This document shows positions 53,631 to 64,000 of a stretch of DNA of 64,000 bases, one piece after another. Origin of the DNA: Auriscalpium vulgare (Eukaryota > Basidiomycota > Agaricomycetes > Russulales > Auriscalpiaceae). Position 1 is the first letter of the stretch. Each line of letters starts with the position of its first letter. The position numbers were made by a program, and so were the translations under genes. The notes under the pieces are model-generated. The model did not search any database and was not told the DNA's origin. It saw only the letters and a program-made list of their open reading frames with translations. The stretch spans positions 1,674,001 to 1,738,000 of the forward strand of contig JAHBBC010000002.1 in the NCBI GenBank assembly GCA_019915015.1, written 5' to 3'.

Positions 53631-55680
53631 GCGGAAAGGCAAGCTCAGAAGGAACACCGGCAGGCCGCACTGGACGCGGGCGATTTTCCCCAGGCAATAG
53701 GGCTGCTACCTGGCGAGCGCGAAAGATCGCGACGAGTCCCAGAGGTGGTCATCCCGAAGAGGAAGCCGTTTACACAAGCCAAATAGCAGGTTTCCTTCGA
53801 GCCGGAGGCAGTCGACCGACCAGGGGAGACTGGGGATAGCGCAGACAAACAAAGGCAGGCCGATGAAGACACCACAGCGGGTGAGGAGCCGTCAACACCT
53901 CCGATCCATCCTTTCGCGAAGGTGCCCGACACGACGTACATAGGGCCGGCTAGTTACCAACGAAGCGCGGGGCAGCGCAAGGCGGACCCAGCATACAGTA
54001 AGGTCGCCCCGGTCCGCGACCCCGTAATAGCAAACAAGGTTTATGAGAGGGCCATGAATGCGGAGGTCACCTTGACACAGAGGGAGCTCATGTCCATTGC
54101 CCCGGAAGTGCGCGCTCAAGTTCGCAACGTGGTGACCCCTAAGCGGGTCCCAAACGAGGCAAGAGTACCAGTAGTCCAGGCGATGGTGGAAAGCGAACTG
54201 GAGCTCTTTCCGTTCGACTTTGACCAGGACGAAGGGGCAGGAGAGGAAGAGAAGGTGGTGAGGGGCTTCACGGACCATATGCCCGAAACCTTTCTGCAAG
54301 CCCTGGGACACCAGCCAACGGAGTTGCCCGAGGGGACGCGTGTAGGAGAGGTCATTGTGGAGGTTCTGATGGGAGATCTAGGAGAAGAGGGAGACGGGGA
54401 ACCAGACCCTGAGCCGTTGGAAGTCGCCAAAGAATCGCTGGCCCTCCGTTCGATTTTGCCACTAGTCGACAACCAAGCGCATATCGAGGCAGTCGTGGAT
54501 CCCGGGTCGCAGATCATTTCCATGTCCGAGGACGTATGCCATTACCTCGGGCTGCATTACGATCCGAACGTCCGCCTGGATATGATATCGGCCAACAAAA
54601 GTCGCGATAGGTCGCTAGGCCTGGCTAGAAACGTCCCGATGAAGATTGGGGGTATAACGCTGTACGTACAGGTGCATATCATCCGAAACCCGGCGTACGA
54701 CATGCTCCTGGGGAGGCCCTTTGACGTCCTCACGGGAAGTACCGTGCAAAACTTTGCGGACGAGAGGCAGACGATCACGATCACGGATCCGAACACTGGA
54801 GTCATGGCGTCGATCCCCACTATTCCACGCGGCCGCAAGCGCATCTCGCGAACCCAGAAGCAGGGGGTGGAGGGTTTTCGCGACTAGAGGATTTGTTGGA
54901 GGACCAGGAGGAGGTAGGGCTGGTCGTGGGGTTTGAGCCCGATAAGCCTGATACTCTTAGAATGGAATCCCTGTGTGCGACCTACCGGAGGAATACGCGG
55001 GAGTGTTCACAAAGCGAGCGGAAGAAGGAGAGGAGGAGGAGGAACGAGCAAGAGCAGGGACGTTTATTTGGACAACGGCAGACTGGGGAGACGGCGAGAG
55101 TGGGAGAGAAGGAGAGGAGTAAACGGACAGAGGTGAGCTACAGCCGACCGCGATGCAGCACGAAGTCTTTGCGGCCACGAAGAAGCGTTACAAGCTAGCA
55201 CACCTCAAGGTGAAGCCCATTCGTACGGAGCTGCCGGAGCACTTTCGGATCCTCAGAGAGATCAGAGGGGACCCCCTGGCGGATATGCCGCCGCTCCCAG
55301 AGAAGCCACCGGACTTCGTACCCACGGGAAGGTACACCGCGGAGCGTCGCGAACAATTTGACCGAGTCCACAACGGAGACTTCCTATGGCCGGAAGAAAG
55401 GAAGCTCATGCATGCGTTTATGTGCGCACAAAACGAAGCATTTGCCTGGGACGACTCGGAGCGGGGGCGCTTCCGAGAAGACTTCTTCCCCCCCGTCACA
55501 ATACCAGTAGTTCCGCATCGGCCGTGGGTTCAGCGAAATATTCTGATTCCGCCGGGGATATACGACAAGGTCATGGCGCTCATCAAGACCAAGATCGCCG
55601 CGGGCGTCTACGAGGACTCAAACTCGTCGTACCGCTCTAGGTGGTTCTGTGTGGTTAAGAAGGACGGGACCAGCCTCCGT
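53631..55680 (+). pseudogene. Protease and reverse-transcriptase start of element D
   Basis: The gag frame continues after the TGA at 53628; a TAG at 53784-53786 is the second in-frame stop, then the frame is open to 54887. A retropepsin-like site DPGSQIISMS (Asp codon 54498-54500) and the flap region MKIGGITLYVQVHI with GRPFDVL follow. Frameshifts lie near 54875 and 55130. From about 55153 the frame encodes the start of reverse transcriptase (PHRPWVQRNILIPPGIYDKV, SRWFCVVKKDG) up to the inserted solo LTR at 55681. Confidence 0.8.
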
Positions 55681-56514
55681 TGATGAGATGAACCCTGGCG
55701 AAGGCCCGGGGAACGTCGATAGAAATGGAGGGAGCGAGCAGCCAACCGCTGGCCCAAGAGGTGGTGGATCGGAGGAAGGAACCAAGATCGCGACCGTGAC
55801 CCGAACAAACCACCCAGGACCCCACGAGTCCTGGCCTCTCCTCTTTACCTATCCGCCCCGTACTACCCGACCGTCGTACAACGCGCCCTCTCTTGTTGGT
55901 GGAGGTCTTCGTCCGTTCGCGGCCGCCGTCGTGAGTCCAGTGCGCGTCGCCGTGTAGCACCGACCGTCCAACCCGACCGTCTTCATCTGTACCGTCCGTG
56001 GCCACTATCCTATAACATAAACGTCAGTCGCAAATGCCCTACCACACTGTATCACCCCAGTCTGCGGTTGGGTCTGGGCAGCATGGCCCGTAGTGTTGCG
56101 GCGAGAGTGCGACCCAATGGCCGGTCCCGTCCCGCTGCCTAAGTCATCTTGCCGGTCAAGTCGGTTTCGGTCGCGTCTAGCAGAGATCGCTACGTTGTGG
56201 AAATGAAAGGTGTAGTCTCGGGTGTAGGCCCCGAGGTCCAAAAGTGTCTATACAAGAGCTCAAATCGCATCTATATACCGCTGCTTCGTCAGCTCTCCCA
56301 CGGTCCGTGCACCCGCGCTCTGCTAAGTCCCGCCTCTCCACGGTACGCCTCCCCTACACGGCCTCGTTCTCGCAGCTGTGTCGCCTGGCCTCGGGAGCAG
56401 CGCATGGTGGTCGTGTTGGTGCCTCGACACCCTACAGGGGTCTCGGGGGTGTGTGTCCGTCTGTAGCGGTGCGATTGGCCCGTTTCGGTGCCTGTAGCGT
56501 GGCGGGTCCCATCA
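55681..56514 (-). repeat. Solo LTR, inverted copy
   Basis: 834 bases, TGATGAGATG ... GGTCCCATCA, flanked by CCGT (55677-55680 and 56515-56518). Its reverse complement matches 52090-52942. Removal together with one CCGT restores the reverse-transcriptase frame (CTCCGT/ATAGTC). Confidence 0.85.
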
Positions 56515-58168
56515 CCGTATAGTCCATAGCCTGGAATCCCTGAATGCGGTGACCATCGCGCACTCAGGAGTACCCCCCTTCCCAGATCATTTGGCAGAGC
56601 AGTTTGCGGGGCGGCCGTGCGGGGGAATTCTGGACCTCTACGTGGGCTATGACGAAAGGAGACTAGATGAAGCCTCAAGGGACCTCACGACTTTCCAGAC
56701 GCCGTACGGCGCAAAACGGCTGGTGACCCTGCCTATGGGGTGGACGAATTCTGTCCCGATCTTCCACGACGACGTGACCTTTATTCTCCAAGCGGAAATC
56801 CCACATATTACGGTGCCTTTTATAGACGACGTTCCCCTGAAGGGGCCGGACTCGGACTACAGGACGGAAGGCGGAGGATACGAAACGATCCCCGGCAACA
56901 ACGGCATAGGGCGGTTCGTATGGGAACACTTTAACAACGTTAACAGGGTAGTCCAACAAATGCGCTACTGTCATGGCACGTTCTCAGGATGGAAATCACA
57001 GCTGATGGCAGACGAAGAAAAGGTCGCGAAGATTCGCAATTGGGGGCCGTGCACGGACCTCTCAGACGTACGAGCTTTCTTGGGGACAGTTGGAGTCCTG
57101 CGCATCTTTATCCGAAACTTTGCGCACCGAGCCCATGCCTTGACACACCTGACGAGAAAGGACGTCCCGTTTGAATGGGGACCCGAACAGTCGCGAGCTA
57201 TGGAGGACCTCAAGGAGGCAGTCCTCGCATCGCCAGCGCTCCTACCAATTGATTACACGTTGGAGGCCCCCGTGATCCTAGCGGTAGACAACTCGTACAT
57301 CGCGGTGGGTTTCCTATTGAGTCAGGCGGACCCCAATGTTCCCCAAGACAGGAAGAGACGCCAATATTCTCGATTTGGTAGCATCGCGCTAAACGATCGC
57401 GAAGCGCGGTTCTCGCAGCCCAAGCTGGAGCTCTACGGTCTCTTTCGAGCCCTGCGGGCCCTTAAAGTCTACTTGATAGGGGTGAGGAACCTGACCATTG
57501 AGGTCGACGCCAGGTATATCAAAGGCATGCTGGAAAATCCTGACCTCGAGCCATCGGCCAGTATGAACAGGTGGATTATAGGCATCCTGATGTTCCATTT
57601 TGAGTTAGTGCACGTGCCGGGACTCTTCCACGGGCCCGACGGCCTATCCAGGCGGCGCAGGCAACCAGGAGACGCTCCGGAACAGGAAGGCGACTTCGAA
57701 GACTGGGTTGATGCGGTGTATGGTTTCGCACATATTGTAAACATGGTAGTCCCGAAGACAGCGCAAGAGAGAGCCTCTCGACGGCAAGCTGGACTGACGT
57801 GGCCAGGAAGCATAGCAGACGAACATGGGGCTGGTTCAAGCCAGGACGCGATACGTCGCGAGGAGGCCCGGCGCTCCCACGATGAACCGGCCGACGTCTG
57901 GGCAACTACGGTCCAAATGCAACCCGCACCAGCACAGGACGCGATGTATTGCAATGTTCCCAGATCAGACAAGGCTCATGAAGCTGATGAGCGGCTGGAA
58001 CTAGTCAGGGACTGGTTAGGGACCCTGGCGCGGCCAGCGGACTTGACCGACGAACAGTTCGCTCGTTTCGCTAGATACGCGATCCAGTTCTTCAGGGATG
58101 GGGACCGCCTTTTCAAAAGGCACCACCAAGGCAGGCACCAACTCGTGCTGGGAGGAGACCGACGGTGA
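56515..58168 (+). pseudogene. Reverse transcriptase and RNase H of element D
   Basis: Directly after the solo LTR the frame reads into NAVTIAHSGVPPF, the usual palm entry, then QTPYGAKRLVTLPMGWTNS, the catalytic FIDD box (around 56818-56829) with VPLKGP, the connection domain (KIRNWGPCTDLSDVRAFLG) and an RNase H (AVDNSYIAVGFLLSQ). It ends at 58168 just where integrase should start (RHQLVL...DRR), because the next LTR begins there. The frame is open for 539 codons from ATG 56549. FIDD in place of YIDD is typical of this fungal Gypsy group. Confidence 0.85.
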
Positions 58169-59713
58169 CAAGCCCCGTCCCGCGCTGGGAGGGGATCTCG
58201 ACTGTCTTTTCGCATTTTCGACCAAGTCCTCGGTCACGTGACCTCGGCCTTCCTGCGCCATGATCGGAAAGCCCCGCCGACTCCCACACTGCTCGCACCA
58301 CGCGCCCCCAGTCGCCACACGCTCGCCAGCACAGCATCTCCCACGCCCGTCACGACGCATCAGATTTCCATCAGAATCGCACAGCCTGGTCGCACGACAG
58401 CCACGCTCGGCGCTACGCAGCTCCGGAGCTCTCACGCCATCCGAGTACCGCCTCAGTCGCCCATTGTCCGCTCGCCCATTGTCCGCCACACGAGTCCGAC
58501 TACCCCGACGTCCTCCGATTCAGCGCTACCGACTCGCCCGCTTCCCTCCGATGCGCCCTAGCGCCTTACGACCCGCGCTACGCCCCCGCAGTCACGACGC
58601 AACTTGCGATCGACACGTGACCCAGTCGCGACGCGCGTCGGAAGCGTTGCTTTCCGAACGTTCGCAATCGGAAGGCACATCCTCGTGTCCTCGTCATCGG
58701 ACCGCCGCTATCGGGCTCGATATGGTGCTCCTTGTCTATTCCCGCGCTCCCCGACGCTGTTTCCCACAGTCGACGACAGAGCGGATCGTTTCCCGCGCCG
58801 TTTCCTTTGTCCTTTGACAGCGCTGATCGCTCGCTCGACACCGTTCCCTGCCTCGCTCCTCGTCGTCTGACCGGCGCATGACCTCTACTCATTGTTTGTA
58901 CTATTTCATATGACGCCGCTATCTTGTTTTCTTTGTCTTTTCCGATGTTTCCGTACTTACTCGATCGGACACGCACTGTACTCGTCGCACAGTATAAATA
59001 GTCGTCGGATACTCTGCGAAATGCAAGTTACGTTCCCCCCTCATCGCTCTGAGCACAAGTCGTGCACTCTCGCCCTCGTCGTATCGTATAGCGGTCAACA
59101 TCGGTTGACTGCTCTCGCGCCTCAGCCTCAGTCATCGCCTTAGCCTTTGTTCTCGCTTCCCGTCTTATCGCCCTCATCTTGTTCCATCGTTGTTGCCCCT
59201 TTGCCCGAGTCCTCGATCGCAGTCGCGTCGCAGTCTTCCGACGTTGTACGTCGAAGTCGTGCTTTCCGATCGGTCGGAGAGTCGATCGATCGCCTTGTCG
59301 CTGCTGCGTTCTCGATCGGATCGCAAGTCGATTGATCGGAGACGGTCGTCGCTTACTCCGGGACTCCTGACGCTCGCTCGCACACACACCGACATCTCTG
59401 CAGCGCTCTAGGGATTGGTGCTACGTTACGCATTCCGCCCTACTACCTGGTTGTGTCCATCACTTTTGGAAGACAGGATTGGTTGCCCAGGAGGTCAACG
59501 TCTCAAAGTTGGGATGAGATGATAGGGTATTCGCACCTACGATGGGTGATACCCTTGATCATTGGTGAATTAGAACCCATACGGGTTATAGCCAAGGTTG
59601 ACTACAGCACAGTAGCTCAGTGGTTAGAGCACTACGGGCGCATACGAATAGGGTTTCCGGTTCGATTCCGGCCTGTGCCGCTTTTCTGGGTGTTACCTAA
59701 TCCTGGTCTTACA
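58166..59713 (+). repeat. 5' LTR region of a fourth Gypsy element (E)
   Basis: Coding sequence of element D stops at about 58165 and LTR-like C/T-rich DNA begins. The exact start is uncertain (TGACAAG at 58171 or TGTCTTT at 58203). A TATA box TATAAATA is at 58993-59000. An end at ACA (59711-59713) is followed three bases later by the primer-binding site TGGAGCCCACCGCGAGG, the same site as in element D. Because the end is duplicated 301 bases downstream, the true LTR edge could also be 60014. Confidence 0.6.
59606..59680 (+). other. tRNA-like module, copy 1
   Basis: Perfect A box (TAGCTCAGTGG) and B box (GGTTCGATTCC), D stem GCTC/GAGC and six of seven acceptor pairs (AGCACAG with CTGTGCC), followed by TTTT. 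The anticodon arm does not fold into a standard 5-bp stem with a 7-base loop, and the T stem has a mismatch here. Probably a polymerase III-type promoter relic or SINE head rather than a functional tRNA. Confidence 0.55.
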
Positions 59714-59906
59714 TAATGGAGCCCACCGCGAGGGGTAACTCTCTTCTACCGGGAGTTGACTCTGGCATTCAAGACAGGATTGGTTGCCCAGGAGGTCAAT
59801 GTCTCAAAGTTGGGATGAGATGATAGGGTATTCGCACCTACGATGGGTGATACCCTTGATCATTGGTGAATTAGAACCCATACGGGTTATAGCCAAGGTT
59901 GACTAC

Positions 59907-59981
59907 AGCACAGTAGCTCAGTGGTTAGAGCACTACGGGCGCATACGAATAGGGTTGCCGGTTCGATTCCGGCCTGTGCCG
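59907..59981 (+). other. tRNA-like module, copy 2
   Basis: Same as copy 1, but the T stem is perfect (GCCGG/CCGGC). The anticodon arm is again irregular: CTA/TAG pairs, then a bulge and CG/CG around an 8-base loop. Confidence 0.55.
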
Positions 59982-60016
59982 CTTTTCTGGGTGTTACCTA
60001 ATCCTGGTCTTACATA

Positions 60017-62656
60017 ATGGAGCCCACCGCGAGGGTTTCAGTCAGGATTCCTCCGAAGCAAGCGCCAGCGCCTTCCCCCTTCTCCAATCGACGCCACACC
60101 CGTTCCTCCACTCTCGCCGACGAAGTCCGACAAAGCTTCGTCGTACCCCCACCTGCTATCCCCGGATCCCCCACGCTCGTCGGAGATCTCTTCGACGAAG
60201 TCCCCAGCCCGGACGCGACTCACAATCACCTTCCGAGTACCTCCGGAAGCGAGTCGTTCGAGCTACTAGATCACCCACACATCCCAGGCGGGTTCCGAAC
60301 ACCGTCGCCTGCTCTCACACCTTTGACCCCATCGACTCCTTCACGTCCATCGCACCCTCCGACTCCGATCACTCCACCCTCTCCGACTCCCAACGTTGGA
60401 CCAGTCACAGCTCCGATCGCCTTTATCCTACCTCCCGCAACAACCATAGCTGCCGTACCCCCCGTCGCACCGCTTCCGATGGCTACTCCTATGCCCCCCC
60501 GCGGTTCGAAGACCGCCCCCGTTTTTGATGAAGAAAACCCACGATCCATCAGGCGATTCTTTTCCGACCTCGAGACGCTTGCGGCGCAGTCTGGTCTCAC
60601 CGACCAGCAGAAGAAAGATTGGGTACAACGCTATGTCCCGATCGAGGTCGCCGATTGTTTCGAGGCTCTGCCAGGCTTCACGGGCACGTACGACGTGTTC
60701 AAGGCCGAGATCAAGGCACTCTACCCCACCGCCGATGAGGATCGCACCTACTCCACTTCCGACCTCGAATCGCTCATCTCCGACACGCGTCGCACGTACA
60801 TGGTCACGCTCGACGACTTCGCTGCCTACTACCGATCGTTCATTACGATCTCCGGATTCCTCATCCGGCATCATCGGTACTCCGACATGCAGCAGAAGAG
60901 CGACTTTCCGCGTGGGATCCCCGACTACCTTTGGCCGCGCATCGAGGCGCGACTGCAAGTCAAGAAGCCCGATGTGGTCCCAGGCGACAGCTACGAGGTC
61001 GCCGACGTCAATAGCGCTGCTCGTTTCGCGCTTCAGTCGGTCTCGAGGGACATCCGAGGAGCCACCACCGCTACCTCTACGACTGCTCCGACCATCGTCG
61101 CAAACCCGCCAACCCCAGCTCCACAGTCGCAGACCCCTCCGCCCGCAATTAAGGCCGAGGACATCATCGCATCGTTCGTCCGAACGCTGATGCAGGGAGG
61201 CGCACTCCCAGGCGTGACTCAACAGGCTGCGGCGGCACCAGTCGCAGTCGCAGTTCCGGCAGTCGCAGTCGCCCCAGCGGCTGTCCCCAATGCGAACATG
61301 CAGCGCCTGGCAGGTCGATGCCTGTACGATGGTGCTTCCGATCATCGCATCTCAGCGTGCCCCGCAGTCGAAGAAGATATTCGGGCAGGCATGGTAGCTC
61401 GGAACGCGGACGGAAAGGTTACCTTGCCCAACGGTACCTTCGTGCCCAGTCGCATCACAGGCGACTTCCTTCGTGATCGGGTTAGAGAGTGGCATCGTCG
61501 CAAGGCAGCGGAGCAGCCAGGGGCTGCCGCACAGCTGTTCGTCGGCGTCATCCCGGAGGAGCCCCTCCAAGTCTTCACCCTCTCGACTTCCGATCGCATC
61601 GCCACGCTTGAAGCCGAGCTCGCACAGCTGCGCAGAGAGAGGACTGCCTCGACCAACGCGCAAGTCTTTGACGGTGTGGAGATCACGCGCCGTGCTAAAC
61701 CCAAGCAGGCTGCGGCCGCTCCGACGGCTTCCGATCAACCAGCCAAGTCCTCCGATCAGTCGGCGCCCGCACCGGCGCATCCCTTTCGAGGTGCACGCGA
61801 TGCGACCGACGCGCCGGTGAAGCCCAAGACAGTGCCAGCCGACCCACCCAAGGCGACTCGCGAGCCCAACTATCGCAACCTGCCCCCGGTCCACCGATCG
61901 GAGATCGCAGAGCAAGTCTTCGCTCGCGCTATGAAGGACTCCCAGATCGTCATCACGCCGGAGGAGCTTTTTTCGCTCGCCCCCGAGGTCCGCGCCAAGT
62001 ATTGCGACGCGGTCACCCCTCGTCGCGCAGTCGCTGAGCCGGTCGCAGCTCCGGTCGCGACCAACTATCATCGCGTTACAGTGGAGGAAGTCCCCGACGA
62101 GGAGCTCGTGTCACCGGCCGCCGCGATAAGGCAAGCTGAGGAGCGCGTCTTCTCCAACTACGCCCCCGATCCCCGAAAGGCCTCCAAGGAGCAGCTCTGG
62201 TCGAACGAGTCGAAGGAGTGTGTGCTGTACATGTCCGACCCGATCGAGATGTACCTCAACGATCTCGGCCCCGGCGAGTGCCCCAACCCCGACATGCTCA
62301 CAGTCGCTCGCGACTCCCACGCTCTCCGATCGATCGACGGTCTCGTCGCTGGTCGCGCCACGATCAAGTGCCTGCTGGACCCCGGCTCGCAAGTCATCGC
62401 GATGTCCGAGGAGGTCGCCCATTTCCTGGAGCTCGCCTACTCCCCCAACGTCAAGATCCGTCTCCAGAGCGCCAATCGACAGGTCTCCAGCTCATTGGGC
62501 ATGGCGCGAAACGTTCCGATCAAGTTCGGGAACATGACCCTCTACCTGCAGGTGCACGTTGTCCGCGACGTCGCCTACGCAACACTGGGGAGTAGTTTAG
62601 TGCACTATGTCCCTACAGTTGTAACAAGTGGGTGGTGTCATAGGCAGGCAGGATAG
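60017..62656 (+). pseudogene. Gag and protease of element E, truncated
   Basis: Open frame of 879 codons, though the first ATG lies in the primer-binding site and the natural start may be further downstream. Pro/Thr-rich leader, then Gag core (about 175-345; IRRFFSDLETLAAQSGL, DWVQRYVPIEVADCFEAL). A knuckle-like RCLYDGASDHRISACP (about 434-449) has Asp where the second Cys should be. A retropepsin-like DPGSQVIAMS (Asp 788) follows. Similarity to element D extends over the protease (ARNVPIKFGNMTLYLQVHVVRD). At about 62586 the sequence leaves the family (before the GRPFDVL motif) and the last about 24 codons come from AT-rich DNA. Reverse transcriptase and the rest are missing. Confidence 0.8.
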
Positions 62657-64000
62657 TGAAGTTCAAGTATAGGGCAGTATAGTGCACTATAGTGCATATA
62701 TCAGTACTATAGTGTCCTTGGATGCACTATAGTAGTAGCATGACTGTAAGGACCATTGTATTTTTGCAGCAATATAATGGGCCTTGAAAATCCTATAAAT
62801 AATGGTGTAGATGCGCAGGTGGAACTGCGATATAGAGGTAATTTAGCAGAATATATCTGGTTAATGGTAGAGAGCTGTAGGGCAATCACTGGCCAATGGA
62901 TCCCATGGGTTTATGTACTATAGTGAATCAATAATATATTACAGAAATGCTGGGATATATGCACCTTCTCTCCTTTGAAATGAGCTCTATAAATTCGGAT
63001 AATATTACAGCATGTGGCTTAGTAGAGTGCATATGTGACCTGAATTTACCAGAATACAGGGGGTCAGTTCTGATGAGTTGTGCAGTGCACACTGTATCAG
63101 ATATTCATCTACTATAGTGATATTATACTCTTTAAAGCTTTCTTAATTTGTTATGGGATGACTGGACATTCATAAATCATGAAGAAAAAGGTGAGCATAT
63201 GTACCACACATGCCATTGCTGTCTGAATTTATCATAATATTTTAGACTAATGGCAAGCCGCACCAATGCATATATACTTATACACTATAGTGTTATTTAG
63301 CTTGCTTCTATCCTCAAACTTTTTCAGCACTGAATAGCTCCTCAATACTTGGGGAAAAAAATCCCTAGATATTCCAGAGCACTATTACACCATGCCCCTT
63401 CCATCCCTGAAAGTTTTGTGTTCTTACATGCAATTGGTATATAGTACCATACTTCTGATCCTTTGATACAGCCTAAATGATCCATATGTCCCTGTGCCAT
63501 CTATCCAAGCATATGTGTGAACTGAAATGATTATTTATTTTTCAATGAGCCATGATCTATGAATCTTACTTGAGCACAAGCTCATCCTCTGTAAAAGAAA
63601 TAGCCATTTATATCCATATGCCTGATCATAAACTAGATCACCCTGGGACAAGGATACCTCAGACATTACAGGCTGTATGAGAGTGGAAGTACAGCACTTT
63701 CTGCCAACTCTAGATAGAATTCCCATATTTTGAGCATTGGGTGGGGCAAGGTCTGTGAATGCTCTATAATATCTGTGGATTATATTGACCAAGTACTGGA
63801 GAGCTATTGGACACATCATATGCTTTTGTGGCCAACCAATTAGATCACCACTATAGTGCACAAATCTATATGCCTTGGTGTGGCTCACCAATGGCTTCAG
63901 ATATTATGATAAATTCCGACAGCAGTGGCATGTGTAGTACATATGCTCACCTTTTTTGTCATGATTTATGAATGCCCAGTCATCCCATAACAAATTAAGA
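62586..64000. other. AT-rich DNA with CACTATAGTG palindromes
   Basis: No gene is supported. The 10-base palindrome CACTATAGTG or a one-base variant occurs at least six times (62680-62740, 62919, 63111, 63281, 63851). The junction with element E at 62586 is abrupt, so this is either an insertion into E or the flank of its truncation. It continues beyond the window. Confidence 0.6.
63141..64000. repeat. Large inverted repeat
   Basis: 63141-63300 and 63835-64000 are reverse complements: near-perfect over the outer about 105 bases (TCTTAATTTGTTATGGGATG at 63141 pairs with the last bases of the window) and weaker further in, where both arms carry a CACTATAGTG palindrome. The loop is about 530 bases. 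The outer arm is cut by the window end, so the true length is unknown. Confidence 0.85.

Larger units (their letters stand above)
50179..58165 (+). mobile_element. Dead Gypsy element D with nested solo LTRs
   Basis: Order: LTR, primer-binding site, gag, zinc knuckle, protease, reverse transcriptase, RNase H, then truncation before the integrase where another LTR begins. Two solo LTRs of another family (52090-52942 and 55681-56514) lie inside, in opposite orientations, with 4-bp duplications CCGG and CCGT. In-frame stops and frameshifts show long inactivity. The second LTR of D is absent from the window. Confidence 0.85.
59470..60038 (+). repeat. Tandem duplication of LTR end, primer site and tRNA-like module
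   Basis: 59470-59737 and 59771-60038 are nearly identical (268 bases, period 301) and separated by 33 unrelated bases. Each copy holds a tRNA-like module, a possible LTR end CTTACA and TGGAGCCCACCGCGAGG. Few differences are seen, for example GGGTTTCCGG versus GGGTTGCCGG and CAACGTC versus CAATGTC. Confidence 0.9.

Noticed and set aside
53922..54887. Independent gene starting at the ATG at 53922
   Set aside because: It is the continuation of the gag-protease frame of element D after in-frame stops.
59606..59981. Two functional tRNA genes
   Set aside because: A and B boxes are perfect, but the anticodon arm is irregular and the first acceptor pair is mismatched in both copies.

Overview
The window looks like repeat-rich nuclear DNA of a mushroom-forming basidiomycete (Agaricomycetes). 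Genes are split by many short GT-AG introns of about 45-75 bases. The mobile elements include KDZ and Plavaka DNA transposons and several Ty3/Gypsy chromoviruses. A DUF6532-type gene, a TET/JBP-type dioxygenase and a divergent HMG-box protein are also typical of that group. No bacterial, organellar or viral backbone is visible. Exon models were built by hand from splice sites and frame, and most sum to an exact multiple of three.

Layout. 1-10265 (+): a KDZ transposon cassette with five co-directional genes: transposase (open at the left edge), a protein with three RNase H1 N-terminal (viroplasmin) modules, a small basic protein, a TET/JBP 2-oxoglutarate dioxygenase and an HMG-box-like protein. 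10778-11130: an isolated end of an AT-rich element. 12662-17387 (-): an acidic unknown protein and a lightly damaged Plavaka transposase. 17591-38280 (+): one DUF6532-type gene cut in two by a young 17.4-kb chromovirus (LTRs 20434-21046 and 37189-37801, 5-bp duplication CGGAC). That chromovirus is itself interrupted inside gag by a 4.84-kb AT-rich minisatellite element (21781-26622). 38809-41045 (-): a seven-exon gene of unknown function. 41.9-47.0 kb: an LTR relic plus the 3' part of a second chromovirus. 47242-50178: an inverted partial copy of the minisatellite element. 50179-58165: a dead Gypsy element with two solo LTRs inserted in opposite orientations. 58.2-62.6 kb: the 5' part of a further Gypsy element with a duplicated leader containing a tRNA-like module. 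62.6-64.0 kb: AT-rich DNA with CACTATAGTG palindromes and a large inverted repeat.

How it fits together. The KDZ cassette pairs a transposase with enzymes predicted to oxidise 5-methylcytosine and to bind DNA, so it may mobilise itself and alter the methylation of its surroundings. The KDZ-TET/JBP-HMG association is known in basidiomycetes; the triple viroplasmin gene and the small basic gene inside the cassette are the less familiar parts. The rest is a nested record of insertions whose order can be read from exact target-site duplications: DUF6532 gene, then chromovirus, then minisatellite element.
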